Assembly (NCBI RefSeq): GCF_025211055.1 | Contig: NZ_JAOARO010000013.1 | Span: 1-50,591 of the forward strand | Length of the DNA: 50,591 bases | Origin: Vallitalea sp. | GTDB taxonomy: Bacteria > Bacillota > Clostridia > Lachnospirales > Vallitaleaceae | Direction of reading: 5' to 3' | Shown: one piece after another, positions 36,449-45,867 of the stretch | Position numbering within the stretch: the stretch's first letter is position 1 | Layout: the number at the start of each line of letters is the position of its first letter | Notes under the pieces: generated by a model | Seen by the model: the letters and a program-made list of their open reading frames with translations, nothing else | Database searches by the model: none | What the model was told of the DNA's origin: nothing | Translations under genes and position numbers: made by a program

Positions 36449-37330
36449 TTATGCTACATTTTGATTAATATAATTTCTTACTAAATCGTAATTAACTTTA
36501 ATACTGTAATTAAAATTATTATTTTCCTCTATTCTATTTCTTCTACTTCTTTCAAATAATTTGAATTTGAGGAATGCAGTTCTACACTCTTCACAATATA
36601 CCAAATGGCATTGGTAGTATTCTTCAGTTTTTTTGTCTTTGCTAACATGTTTTTGGATTATTTCTTCCAAAAATACATCCATATTCATATCTTTCACTAA
36701 TGTTTCTAGTTCAACAAAGAAAGCTTTTCCATTAGCTTTTGGGATATTGAATATCTTTTTACTCTTTCTATACTTACTACAAGTATCACAATATTCATTT
36801 CCACCACTTATACTTAATCCAGCTAATAAACAACCCACAATAATACCAATATAATCAATTATAGCCATTACCCAACCAAAAGTCGGGTTAGATACTTCTC
36901 CTAATTGCTGTGAACGACGACTAAAAGTAATTGGTGTATTTTCTATCAAATATTTATTGTAATTAATGAAAGTCATTCTCCCATAACCATCTATCTCATA
37001 ATTACTTATATGATCCCCATCCAAAGTATAAACAATATCCCCTGTTTCTCCATCAAAACAAGTTAAATAATATGTAGTATATTTAATAGATACTAGGCAT
37101 ATAATTGCCATTAGCACACCAATGAAAAGATGCGGTTTTTTTATTTTCTTCTGTGAAAAGAATAGCCCTTTAAAAAATCCAAAGCCACATACATAACCTA
37201 CTGCAATAGCTCCTGCTGGAATAATAAAAAACAATGAAAAATGAATGATCTGAAAATCTGTAAATATCATTATAACTACTGGTAAAGCAATACTTACTAC
37301 TAATGATAATACTCCTAAAATAATACTCAT
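36449..37330 (-). CDS. hypothetical membrane protein with a cysteine-rich zinc-ribbon-like tail
   Basis: 293 residues. Four membrane segments are visible: about 3-25, 28-52, 68-90 and 155-177. After the last, a cytoplasmic tail carries YCDTCSKY near residue 182 and VYCEECRTAF near 248, two CxxC pairs that could bind zinc. I do not recognise a family. It has its own ribosome site (GGAGGATAAC). It stands between the DUF4387 gene and the P-loop/AlaX-like unit on the same strand, with over 100 bases of gap on each side, so it is probably separate. Confidence 0.6.
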   Translation of the reverse strand: MSIILGVLSLVVSIALPVVIMIFTDFQIIHFSLFFIIPAGAIAVGYVCGFGFFKGLFFSQKKIKKPHLFIGVLMAIICLVSIKYTTYYLTCFDGETGDIVYTLDGDHISNYEIDGYGRMTFINYNKYLIENTPITFSRRSQQLGEVSNPTFGWVMAIIDYIGIIVGCLLAGLSISGGNEYCDTCSKYRKSKKIFNIPKANGKAFFVELETLVKDMNMDVFLEEIIQKHVSKDKKTEEYYQCHLVYCEECRTAFLKFKLFERSRRNRIEENNNFNYSIKVNYDLVRNYINQNVA

Positions 37331-37429
37331 AGTTATCCTCCGTTAATATAGTTTAATTTATTTAATACAATGCTATAGATAAACATAGCTTTCATATTAT
37401 AACAAATAAGTCGCTTATTGTTAATTAGT

Positions 37430-37461
37430 AATAAATATCTATATATATATAGGTATTTATT
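37430..37461 (-). terminator. candidate terminator after the glutamate-fermentation operon
   Basis: Palindromic stretch: AATAAATA and TATTTATT flank a CTATATATATATAG core. It starts nine bases after the DUF4387 stop. All A/T, with no strong T run beyond, so only moderately convincing. Confidence 0.45.
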
Positions 37462-37470
37462 CTTTATTGT

Positions 37471-37788
37471 CTATAGGTCCACCTCTAAATCAACCAAAGG
37501 TGCATGCTGTTGAGCACCATAAACATCTGTCTCACCTAACCTCCCAGATGCCATAGGACGGACTATTGTCGCTTTTATTGCTTTTGCTGGTTTGAATTCT
37601 ATTATATCAATAACATCTTCAACTGGTATATGATACAAATCAGCTATAACTTTCTCATTGATAATTTTTTTCTCACAAGCTTTTTCAAATATTTCCCAAT
37701 CTTTAAAAATAATATCAAAAGTCAACTCATAAGGACCAGCATTTTTACTTCTAATTACTTCTGCTATATCTTTTAACTTAATTTTCAT
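37471..37788 (-). CDS. DUF4387 protein, partner of AtuA
   Basis: 105 residues, a full-length DUF4387 domain (LKDIAEVIRSKNAGPYELTF, PMASGRLGETDVYGAQQHAP near 80-100). DUF4387 proteins are usually encoded directly after an AtuA/DUF1446 protein, as here, 27 bases downstream, and sometimes the two are fused. This strongly suggests a two-subunit enzyme. The pair closes the glutamate mutase/methylaspartase operon in the position where the mesaconate-hydrating enzyme would be expected. Role in that step is my inference. Confidence 0.88.
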   Translation of the reverse strand: MKIKLKDIAEVIRSKNAGPYELTFDIIFKDWEIFEKACEKKIINEKVIADLYHIPVEDVIDIIEFKPAKAIKATIVRPMASGRLGETDVYGAQQHAPLVDLEVDL

Positions 37789-37815
37789 GATACCAAATCC
37801 CTCCTTACTTAATCA

Positions 37816-39174
37816 TTATACATTAACATAATCAATCTTAAACAACTCATATGGATCATCTACCTCCACTATATGATAGATACTGAATTCATACACCTCT
37901 CCTGCTTTAAAGTCAGAAGGTGAATATGGAAATGCCAAATTTCCAGCTGTAGATATTCTTCCATCATAACCATAATGAAGCATAGTAGACCTAGCAAAAC
38001 TACATATTGTATTAGCAATCTTCTGAGTATCCGCTACCGCTTCTATGACAATACCAATCTCATGACTAGTTATTTCTTTCTTTGGTTCAAGAGAACCCAT
38101 TACCGCATCTCTACCATACACTTTAAAATCCAAATGATATTTATAATCTGCATTCTTGAAATTATCTTTTACTCTATCTCTAACTTCTTGTATAATTGAT
38201 TCAATCTGAGAAATCATTATACTATCTCTAGTCCCTGCTATTGAAACTGTTCTATAACCAACCTTCTTAGTTCCTTCCAATTTAACAGTATAAACATCAG
38301 AAGGTACGAATTTTGAACCAGTAACTTTTACGATATTATCTGTTTCTTGATGAAACTTAGTATCCTGCAAATCTAATATTCCACCAGGTCCTGGCAATAT
38401 ATAAGGATTAGTCTTTTCATACAAAGTATGTGCCGCTACAGACAAAGTAGTACATTTTCTAATAGGGTTAAGAGGTTCCAACCTAAAATTATCCTCTCCT
38501 AAGTAACCAAACATACAATCACTTCCACTACCAGGTGTAGCCGCAATACTTGCACACTCCAATATCTTACCCATATGAAGTGCCAAACCAGCATCAAAAC
38601 CATCCTTGACCGCTAACGCAGCAAAAACAGTAGGATCATATGCTCTACCAGCAATAATAACTTCTGCCCCTTCTTCCAGTGCCTTAATAATAGGTTCAAG
38701 CCCCATTTGACCCACAATACGCTCTGTCTTCTCCAACTCTTCTAAAGTCAACTCTGGAACAGGATGCAAAGGTTTTACTTTCCCATCCAACAGCTTATTA
38801 ATAACATACTCTTTCTCAATCTCAGCATGTATAACAGCCATCTTAAAAGACAAACCATTATCTTCACCTATACTCTTAACTATCTCAACAACCTCCTGTA
38901 AATGAGGCTCTCCACCCGAACCACCAGCAGTACCAACAATAACAGGAATACCATTCTCTCTTGCAGCCTTTATCATAATCTCCAAATCTCTCTTAACAGC
39001 CGATTCATCAGTAAAAGAAATTCCAGCTCCAAGATAATAAGGTCCCGGATCAGTAGAACCAGCATCAACCGCTATAACATGAGGTTTTCTCTTCATACCT
39101 TCTTCAAATGATTTCATAGGAAAACCATAACCCAATATAGCCGTCGGAGACAACACTCTCAATTCTCTACTCAT
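37816..39174 (-). CDS. AtuA-family protein (DUF1446)
   Basis: 452 residues from the ATG at 39172-39174, favoured by AGGATGG upstream; a TTG ten codons earlier lacks a site. Family features are AVDAGSTDPGPYYLG near residue 28, GTAGGSGGEPHLQ near 79, IAGRAYDPTVFAALA near 188 and GTRDSIM near 317. AtuA was named from acyclic terpene catabolism in Pseudomonas, but most members sit in other acid-degradation clusters and are uncharacterised. Here it follows methylaspartate ammonia-lyase, separated by a large inverted repeat, and precedes DUF4387. It is a candidate for handling mesaconate or a derived acid. Confidence 0.88.
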   Translation of the reverse strand: MSRELRVLSPTAILGYGFPMKSFEEGMKRKPHVIAVDAGSTDPGPYYLGAGISFTDESAVKRDLEIMIKAARENGIPVIVGTAGGSGGEPHLQEVVEIVKSIGEDNGLSFKMAVIHAEIEKEYVINKLLDGKVKPLHPVPELTLEELEKTERIVGQMGLEPIIKALEEGAEVIIAGRAYDPTVFAALAVKDGFDAGLALHMGKILECASIAATPGSGSDCMFGYLGEDNFRLEPLNPIRKCTTLSVAAHTLYEKTNPYILPGPGGILDLQDTKFHQETDNIVKVTGSKFVPSDVYTVKLEGTKKVGYRTVSIAGTRDSIMISQIESIIQEVRDRVKDNFKNADYKYHLDFKVYGRDAVMGSLEPKKEITSHEIGIVIEAVADTQKIANTICSFARSTMLHYGYDGRISTAGNLAFPYSPSDFKAGEVYEFSIYHIVEVDDPYELFKIDYVNV

Positions 39175-39263
39175 TATAAAATCCCATCCTTTCTCTAATT
39201 TCAATCCAACTACTTAATTTATCTTAAATATACTTATATCCACAATCATGCGTCAATTAATCA

Positions 39264-39352
39264 GTCGAAGGGTAAAAAGTGTACTAATCACGCAGACCGA
39301 CCGCTTCCCAGGGTAAGGCAAGTGATTAGTACACTTTTCTACCCTGACCGAC
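39264..39352. repeat. long GC-richer inverted repeat between mal and atuA
   Basis: Perfect 17-base arms at 39275-39291 and 39322-39338 (AAAAGTGTACTAATCAC and its complement), extended by AGGGTA/TACCCT (39269-39274, 39340-39345, one bulge) and GTCG/CGAC. The 30-base loop contains GACCGACCGCTTCCCAGGG and is far richer in G+C than the surrounding DNA. It sits between two operon genes and could stabilise mRNA, reduce read-through or be a mobile repeat. Confidence 0.65.
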
Positions 39353-39368
39353 TTACCCTAACTGAAAA

Positions 39369-40628
39369 CTAAACCAATTTATTTCTTTCCTTCATCTCCC
39401 TAATAGCCAATATCCTCTCCATCTCATTAAAAACAATCATATATCCTTCATCCACACCCATTCCAGGTTTCGCAAGAATCTGAACTGGTTCTGTAGCCAT
39501 AGCCAAATGCACACAGACTTGTGATGACCTATCAGTCTCATTACAAGTACCGCCTTGATAAGCCCCTATTCCTTTTTCCTTACAATACAAAACAGCTTCA
39601 ATAGTATTATTGATACCACCAAGGTCTGGAGTCTTAATCTGAATCATATGTCCTGCTCTATTATCAGCAAAATACTTAATATCATCAAATGTATTACACC
39701 ACTCATCAGCTACTATCTCAACATGAACTCCATTATCATCCAATTTTTCACAAAGTTCACTCAAAGCTTTCATCTGAGCTGTTCTTTCTTCCATATCCAT
39801 AGGTCCTTCAATTCTTAAAGTCAATGGATGAGCCGCTTCCTCAAGCTCCTTAAGATACTCAACCATTCTGTCGCAATCATTATTAAAGATAAGTCCAATA
39901 GTACCATATACATCTATATGGATAACTGGCTGATAATCATTATTATCTCTTATTTCAACAACCCTATCACGAATCCACATAATATATTTCTTTAACAACT
40001 CGCCTTGTTCCCCTAATTTCAACTTAACATTATTAATAAGACCATGAGGTAGAATATCAGCACCTTTCAATATCATCTTATCAACGTTATTATATCTATC
40101 ATCTCCAGATTGCATAAATATAGGAATCTCTACCTTAGAAACAGTTGTATCATATTCATCTGCAACCACTTCTGCCATTATCAACTTTTTACTCTTAGCT
40201 ACAGCATCTAAAATAGCTTGAGTAACTCCATATCTAACAGCTGTATGCAATCTTTCACCTGAAGGTAATACATAATTATCAATTTCTTCAGCTAAATCTT
40301 TAAAACTAGTTAATTCTCTACCTACTAATACTGGTTTAATATATTTGTCTATGATTGGTATATATTCTTTTGCAAGAAACAGTGGATCTCTTCCACCTGC
40401 CCCAGAATACTGAACTGCTGCACAATCCCCATAAGCTATTTGTCCATCTTCTAATAGAATCATAACTGATATAGCCTCACCAGCCTGCCTTACAGAACTA
40501 AATCCTTTGGTAATTGGTTCCCCACTATATGTAGCTCCATTTTGTACAGCATGTTTTTTTATTGCTCTCTGGTCATCAAAGAAAAAACCTGTTTTCCCTT
40601 CCGATAGAATAACGTCTACAATTCTCAT
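39369..40628 (-). CDS. mal: methylaspartate ammonia-lyase
   Basis: 419 residues from the ATG at 40626-40628, spaced correctly from AAAGGA; the ATG three codons upstream is too close. It belongs to the enolase superfamily and removes ammonia from (2S,3S)-3-methylaspartate to give mesaconate. The N-terminus (MRIVDVILSEGKTGFFFDDQ) and CAAVQYSGAGGRDPLFLAKEY match the clostridial enzyme closely. Metal-ligand and catalytic regions are visible: HIDVYGTIG, RIEGPMD, ADEWCN and IKTPDLGG (the lysine base). It follows glmE and belongs to the methylaspartate operon. Confidence 0.96.
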   Translation of the reverse strand: MRIVDVILSEGKTGFFFDDQRAIKKHAVQNGATYSGEPITKGFSSVRQAGEAISVMILLEDGQIAYGDCAAVQYSGAGGRDPLFLAKEYIPIIDKYIKPVLVGRELTSFKDLAEEIDNYVLPSGERLHTAVRYGVTQAILDAVAKSKKLIMAEVVADEYDTTVSKVEIPIFMQSGDDRYNNVDKMILKGADILPHGLINNVKLKLGEQGELLKKYIMWIRDRVVEIRDNNDYQPVIHIDVYGTIGLIFNNDCDRMVEYLKELEEAAHPLTLRIEGPMDMEERTAQMKALSELCEKLDDNGVHVEIVADEWCNTFDDIKYFADNRAGHMIQIKTPDLGGINNTIEAVLYCKEKGIGAYQGGTCNETDRSSQVCVHLAMATEPVQILAKPGMGVDEGYMIVFNEMERILAIREMKERNKLV

Positions 40629-40674
40629 TTTTTTCATTCCTTTCTAAGAATACAATTACAGTATCTCTACTATT

Positions 40675-42126
40675 TTATCTTGGTCTTCCTACCAATCTTC
40701 CTTTACCTATTGCATATATATCATCAATAACCATTTGGAAACTCATATCTCTTTTTTCATATTTCGCTCTTTCAAGCATTTTACTATAATGATAATCTTT
40801 GATTTCTTTCGTAAATGGTATATTGGCACATTCTAAGAATCTAACTGCTCCCATGTTATCTCTAGCTGGAAATACTTTTCCTGCATTTTGTCTACTTGGT
40901 GCAAAAGGTATGTCTATAACACCTGCCGCAAATGCTCTTAGAGTTCCAACAGCAATGTCACCTTCCCCAAGTTCTATAGTCTTATCTATAATGCAACGTG
41001 TTTCAGCCTTTATTATATTCTTCTCTTCCTCTAGCTCCTTAGTTAGTTCCATCTTCTGATCTCTTAACATAGTAACAACTTGTTTTGTAGCTTTTATACC
41101 ACTTGCATTAGCTTCTTTTGTTGGAACACCCATAGCTTCATGAGGTGTTTTTACTATTACTTTTGTAGCACCCGCTAATGCTGCTGTAGCTGCTCCCCAT
41201 GAAATAACGCCAAATGCTTTTGATTCATCCTGTGGGAATCCACCCATCCATTGATGCAATACTGTAGTAACAACCACATCTTCATAACCAAATTTTTCCA
41301 GATATTCTTCTGTGAGTGTCTTGATAGTACTTATAGCCGCAACATCTTGAATTAAGTTACCACATTGTCCATAACCTACCGTAATATTCTTGACTCCTTG
41401 CTCTGCCGCAAGTAGACTTTCAATTATAGCCACACTATGGGAAATACACGGCGGTACTAATGTTCCCGTAAGAGGGCCAAAAGGTTCTCTGTTGATACTA
41501 ATACCTGCCTCTTCATAGATACCCATAAGGCGGTCAACATATTGCCAATCATATATAGTTTTATCTAGGGGTATATTTTTTGAATATGGAATATTATAAG
41601 AGATTCCTCCACCTTCAAAGGAAGTAAACCCACCTGCTATTGTTATTTCAGCAAGCAATCTTGCATCAGGAGTACCATGTCTAACCTCAACTGGTACATT
41701 AACAGACTCATTAACTTTTCTACATAAAGATATGCCATGATTAACTGCAGGAAATCCGTTTAGAAGTGACCTTCCTGCTTTTCTACTTTCGTCTATTCCT
41801 TTTTGGGCTTCTTCATATCTATTGTGTCTAGTATAGCTATCAATAGTAGTAGGTAATAGATCAGCTTCCCCTTCATCTACTAGATAGTTAAGAAGTTCAA
41901 TATGCTTATCAACTAATGCAACTCCTGCTCTTGGCTGAATTAGTGTATTACCCAATTTACTAGCTTCACTAAGTTTTCTGGAAAATATCTTATGTTCAGG
42001 AATGGCTTCATGGTATTTTACCGCTTCTTCAAAATCTACTTCTTTACCTGTTGACCACCCAAAAAGCACTTCATCCTGTATAGTTTTAAAAAGCTTACTA
42101 TCTATCTTTTTATTTTTTAATTCCAT
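40675..42126 (-). CDS. glmE: glutamate mutase (methylaspartate mutase) subunit E
   Basis: 483 residues, the catalytic TIM-barrel subunit of the adenosylcobalamin-dependent mutase that converts L-glutamate to (2S,3S)-3-methylaspartate. Length is as in Clostridium tetanomorphum and cochlearium. Typical stretches are [18 protein letters not shown] near residue 91 and [28 protein letters not shown] cut at GGGISYN near 177 for substrate binding. [15 protein letters not shown] lies near 290. It follows glmL by one base and precedes mal. It needs GlmS and reactivation by GlmL. Confidence 0.96.
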   Translation of the reverse strand: MELKNKKIDSKLFKTIQDEVLFGWSTGKEVDFEEAVKYHEAIPEHKIFSRKLSEASKLGNTLIQPRAGVALVDKHIELLNYLVDEGEADLLPTTIDSYTRHNRYEEAQKGIDESRKAGRSLLNGFPAVNHGISLCRKVNESVNVPVEVRHGTPDARLLAEITIAGGFTSFEGGGISYNIPYSKNIPLDKTIYDWQYVDRLMGIYEEAGISINREPFGPLTGTLVPPCISHSVAIIESLLAAEQGVKNITVGYGQCGNLIQDVAAISTIKTLTEEYLEKFGYEDVVVTTVLHQWMGGFPQDESKAFGVISWGAATAALAGATKVIVKTPHEAMGVPTKEANASGIKATKQVVTMLRDQKMELTKELEEEKNIIKAETRCIIDKTIELGEGDIAVGTLRAFAAGVIDIPFAPSRQNAGKVFPARDNMGAVRFLECANIPFTKEIKDYHYSKMLERAKYEKRDMSFQMVIDDIYAIGKGRLVGRPR

Positions 42127-42127
42127 A

Positions 42128-43519
42128 TTAATCCACCTCTAAAATTAGTTTTATTTCATTTTTCATTATACTTAGTGCAATATCTGGGTATTTTACTGCT
42201 AATAATCCCATAGCAGCAAGTATATATTTGTTATCTATTAGAATCTTACCTCGCATAGGTTTTAATACTGTTGGTTCAAGAGGATCGAAAAGTGCTTCCT
42301 CCAAAACCTCCTTAGCCTTTTTACAATTAATTATTGGACCACCAGTTCCAATAATATTTCTCACAGTTGTCAAGTCTTTACCCGTCTGTACATAAGTCGC
42401 TCCAAAAGGAGTATAATGTGTTTCTATTGTTCCAACATGTCTTTTAGTAGCGTTTTTCACTGCTAATGAAGCTAACCCAAAGTCAAATTTTTCAAATATT
42501 TCATCTCTATCTGTTATATAACCAGGATTAGCTTTAATAAACTGCTGATATTCGTTAATTTGACTCTCTGTAAGTTCAGTCTTATTCAATAGTTCATCAA
42601 TACCACAAGTACTTACTAGAGCATCTGCACTATATCTTACTCCTAAATCACCTTCAACAGTTCTTTTGACAAATGGCTCTGGAAGTCCTTTTAGAAGCAC
42701 GCCTCCTTTACTGGGTAACCCCTCTGCTATGGAATGGATATCTGTGGTAGCTCCACCTACGTCAACAACTATCAAGTCTCCTATTCCTTTTTCCTTCTTA
42801 GTACCTTCTCCTAGAAGCTTAGCTGCTCCCAATACTGCAGAAGGTGTTGGCATTATAATACCTTCTATCAAATCCTTTACTCCCGAAAGTCCTTTGGCAT
42901 AGACTATTCTTCTAAGAAAAACTTCTCTTATAGCAAGCCTAGCTGATTCAATGTTAAGAACATCAAGTTCAGGCATTACATTTTCACATATAGTAATCTC
43001 TTTTTCACTTAAAATATCTGCAACTTTTTCTTGTACCGATTTATTACCAGCTATAATAATAGGTGCTTTTGTCTCTAATGAAGCTAATATCTTAGCATTA
43101 TGTAAAATAACTTCTTTGTTACCCCCATCTGTCCCACCTGTTAATAAAATAATATCTGGTCTAATGTTCTCTATCTCTTCTGCTTCACTCTCATTAAGTT
43201 CATAAGAAAACACTTTCATCACTTTAGCTCCTGCACTCAGTGCAGCTCGTTTAGCCGCTTCAGCAGTTAAATCTGGGACTAAGCCTATTGCTACCATCCT
43301 TAAGCCTCCAGCTGCACTACTACAAGCAAACATCTCTTTTATACACAAATCCTTATGCTTGGATTTAAGTTTATCTAGAGCATTATTCAGTCCTTCACAT
43401 ATATCTGATTCAATCGTTGTAAATGATTTTGAAGTTCCTATAACAGCTTTATTTTCAAGATTTACAGCAGTTAATTTGGTATAGGTACTGCCAAAATCGA
43501 TAAGCAATACTGCTTCCAT
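42128..43519 (-). CDS. glmL: glutamate mutase reactivation protein GlmL (MutL)
   Basis: 463 residues of the ASKHA fold: [13 protein letters not shown] near residue 6, [13 protein letters not shown] near 125 and [13 protein letters not shown] near 250 are the phosphate and adenosine loops. GlmL uses ATP to expel damaged cobalamin from the mutase. The start codon overlaps the stop of glmS (TAATG), so translation is coupled. No cobalamin riboswitch was found before the operon. Confidence 0.94.
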   Translation of the reverse strand: MEAVLLIDFGSTYTKLTAVNLENKAVIGTSKSFTTIESDICEGLNNALDKLKSKHKDLCIKEMFACSSAAGGLRMVAIGLVPDLTAEAAKRAALSAGAKVMKVFSYELNESEAEEIENIRPDIILLTGGTDGGNKEVILHNAKILASLETKAPIIIAGNKSVQEKVADILSEKEITICENVMPELDVLNIESARLAIREVFLRRIVYAKGLSGVKDLIEGIIMPTPSAVLGAAKLLGEGTKKEKGIGDLIVVDVGGATTDIHSIAEGLPSKGGVLLKGLPEPFVKRTVEGDLGVRYSADALVSTCGIDELLNKTELTESQINEYQQFIKANPGYITDRDEIFEKFDFGLASLAVKNATKRHVGTIETHYTPFGATYVQTGKDLTTVRNIIGTGGPIINCKKAKEVLEEALFDPLEPTVLKPMRGKILIDNKYILAAMGLLAVKYPDIALSIMKNEIKLILEVD

Positions 43520-43935
43520 TAGTCATTCACTCCCAAATCTTCTTTGAGATCTTTAATAGATACATCTGGAAGTGTTCCTGGAGGATATACTTTGTTAAAT
43601 CCCATATCTAAAAACTTCTGTTTAACTTCTTCAAAAGGAGTCTTACCCACTACTAAATTTCCACCAACATATAGTAAAATATCGCCAATACCTGCTTCTT
43701 TACATTTTTCTCTAAGTCCTCTACAATCTAGTTCTCCGTGTCCGTATAATGACGATACTAAAATAGCATCAGCTCCAGTCTCTATTGCTGCCTTAATATA
43801 CTCTTCTTGTGAAACCATTACACCTAAGTTAATTACTTTGAACCCTGCTTTTTCAAATGCATATGCTAATATTTTATTCCCGACCGCATGAACATCTGCA
43901 CCAATTACACCTAACACTATCTTTTTATTATTCAT
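43519..43935 (-). CDS. glmS: glutamate mutase subunit S (cobalamin-binding)
   Basis: 138 residues, the small cobalamin-binding subunit. The base-off/His-on motif DxHxxG is visible as [12 protein letters not shown] near residue 12, with the cobalt-ligating histidine, and the flavodoxin-like fold continues with [12 protein letters not shown] and [10 protein letters not shown]. The start is the ATG at 43933-43935, six bases after GGAGG; an upstream in-frame start lacks support. First gene of the operon, 60 bases downstream of a consensus promoter. Not to be confused with glucosamine-6-phosphate synthase, which has the same symbol. Confidence 0.95.
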   Translation of the reverse strand: MNNKKIVLGVIGADVHAVGNKILAYAFEKAGFKVINLGVMVSQEEYIKAAIETGADAILVSSLYGHGELDCRGLREKCKEAGIGDILLYVGGNLVVGKTPFEEVKQKFLDMGFNKVYPPGTLPDVSIKDLKEDLGVND

Positions 43936-43964
43936 TTTGTCCCTCCAAATTACAATCAATTATT

Positions 43965-44029
43965 ATTAAGGGTGTTATACCTAACATTAACTATGCCCTT
44001 AATATATAATGAATAATAGTATATGTCAA
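43965..44029 (-). promoter_or_regulatory. promoter of the glutamate mutase operon with a dyad at the start site
   Basis: Minus strand: -35 TTGACA (44024-44029), 17-base spacer, -10 TATATT (44001-44006). The predicted start lies near 43994, inside an inverted repeat with arms ATTAAGGG (43965-43972, plus strand) and CCCTTAAT (43996-44003). The dyad could bind a regulator at the start site. The remaining DNA up to 44237 is AT-rich and shows no riboswitch. Confidence 0.7.
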
Positions 44030-44237
44030 TAGCTTTTTTATATATTATGCACAATTCACCAAAATAAATACTTGTTTTTTTGTAGCATTGTATACAATAA
44101 TTCATGAATTACACTATACTAATCTACACCTCTACCATTATGTAATAATTATAATAATCATTGAATAATTATTACCAACAACATACCCTAGCTAAATTAA
44201 TAAAACAAAATAATTTCTCCAATAACTTAGCAAAATA

Positions 44238-44270
44238 AAAGAGATACAGGTTTTACTCTAGTATCTCTTT
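44238..44270 (-). terminator. intrinsic terminator of the radical SAM gene
   Basis: AAAGAGATAC (44238-44247) and GTATCTCTTT (44261-44270) form a 10-base stem; on the minus strand TTTTATTTT follows. It lies 80 bases after the radical SAM stop codon. Confidence 0.75.
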
Positions 44271-44349
44271 GGCTTATTTTACATTGTTTTTATTTATGTT
44301 ATCCTTAATAATTGTGTAATAGTTATTTCTATATTAATCCTATAAATGA

Positions 44350-45462
44350 CTATCTAATATTTCTAGTAATTTGTATAAATCTTGGTAATGTATATTTATA
44401 AAATTCTTTATATGCATTACAGAAATAGTTCTTAGTGTACTTACCTTCAATTTTGGGTTCTTTATGTCTTTTACATCCTCCACGGCAAATTCTGTAAAAT
44501 TCACAGTTTTGACATTCTGGATCAGTATTAATTGATTCTTTCAAAAATTTAACTGCTCTTTCTGATTTAAATATTTCATCAAGCCCTACGTCAACTACGT
44601 TACCTAATTTCCATTCATCTAGCACGTAAAAATCACAAGGGTATACGGAACCATCTGCTTCAATAACTGCATTTACAGAACAGTGACCTCTCATATCACA
44701 ACTCTCTGGTTCATAACCCATAATTATTTGAACAATATTATCAAACATTCTTATACTTATCCCATTACCACTTACAAAATCTTCATACCATAGGTCAAAA
44801 ATATTTTTTAAGAATATTTCATAATCTTTTGGAGTAAGTGAATAAGGATTTTTTCCTGGCTCTTCACCAATTTCATCTAAACAAGGTATGAATTGCAAGT
44901 ATTTGAAGCCCTGTTTTTTATAAAAGTTATATACTTTCCTTCCATGCTTGGCAATGTGCTTATTAACTACACAGAGAATGTTATACATAACATCATATTT
45001 ATCAAATAATTTAGTTGTTTTTAATATTCTATTGAAAGTTCCTTCTCCATTAGGATATATTCTATAGTAATTATGAATATCTTTGTAACCATCCATAGAT
45101 ATTCCTATTAAAAAATTATTATCATGAAAAAACGTTGCCCACTCTTCATCTATTACAATTCCATTGGTCTGTAATGCATTATTCACTTTAATGTTATTGG
45201 TATTATATTTTTTTTCAAATATGATAAGTTTTTTAAAAAAATCCAATGAAGCCATTGTTGGTTCTCCACCTTGGAAAGCAAATGTTACTTGTCCTTCAGC
45301 AAATTCAAAAGCTTTTTTAACCAATTGTTCCAATGTTTCTTCTGTCATTATTCCATAGTTCTTGACTTCTCTGCTATTCATTACATCATAATAAAAGCAA
45401 TACTTACATCTTAGATTACAATTACCTGAAGCTGGTTTTATCAGTGTAGTAAGTGGTGGCAT
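44350..45462 (-). CDS. anaerobic sulfatase-maturase type radical SAM/SPASM enzyme (anSME-like)
   Basis: 370 residues. The radical SAM cluster motif CNLRCKYCFYY lies near residue 14, followed by FAFQGGEPTMA near 59 for SAM binding. The C-terminal SPASM-type cysteines are present (C-x5-C near 250, CDFYVLDEWKLGNV, CQNCEFYRICRGGCKRH). Sequence blocks match the clostridial anSME closely (MPPLTTLIKPASGNCNL, LQFIPCLDE, YEIFLKNIFDLWYEDF). Such enzymes convert a cysteine or serine of a sulfatase to formylglycine. No sulfatase is in the window, so the client is elsewhere or different. The ATG at 45460-45462 is chosen by AAGGAGA; an earlier ATG overlaps that site. Confidence 0.9.
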   Translation of the reverse strand: MPPLTTLIKPASGNCNLRCKYCFYYDVMNSREVKNYGIMTEETLEQLVKKAFEFAEGQVTFAFQGGEPTMASLDFFKKLIIFEKKYNTNNIKVNNALQTNGIVIDEEWATFFHDNNFLIGISMDGYKDIHNYYRIYPNGEGTFNRILKTTKLFDKYDVMYNILCVVNKHIAKHGRKVYNFYKKQGFKYLQFIPCLDEIGEEPGKNPYSLTPKDYEIFLKNIFDLWYEDFVSGNGISIRMFDNIVQIIMGYEPESCDMRGHCSVNAVIEADGSVYPCDFYVLDEWKLGNVVDVGLDEIFKSERAVKFLKESINTDPECQNCEFYRICRGGCKRHKEPKIEGKYTKNYFCNAYKEFYKYTLPRFIQITRNIR

Positions 45463-45867
45463 ACTAACATCTCCTTGCATTATATGTCAATTATTTCATC
45501 AATATTCTAATTCGTATCTACTTATTATAACATTTTTTTATGTTCTTTTCAGCATATTTTATAATAAACTTTGTTTTTTACCACTTATAACTGCACTAAG
45601 ACCTGCAATCTATTTTATTAGTGTTAATTACTTTAATTAAAATATAATTAATTAAATGTTGATTACAGAATATCTATCTTTCATCTAACTCACTTTATAA
45701 TAAAAAATTATTAAAACACATACAGTTAAATTAACAAATAATGTATAATAAATATAATAATAATTTAATACTAACTATTATAATGTGTTTTTATTAGCAT
45801 AACAGAGATGGATAGCGTATATTGTATATATACATTCAATTAATCCGACAAGAAAGGTGGTCATAAT
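45463..45867. other. divergent intergenic region, promoters only
   Basis: About 400 AT-rich bases between the radical SAM gene and the HAD phosphatase gene. A TATAAT at 45742-45747 and the dyad GTATATTGTATATATAC near 45818 could serve the HAD gene. No hidden gene or recognised RNA motif was seen. Confidence 0.35.

Noticed and set aside
43936..44237. Cobalamin riboswitch before the glutamate mutase operon
   Set aside because: Expected for a B12-dependent enzyme, but no B12-box (GCCACUG type) is present and the leader is only about 60 nt.
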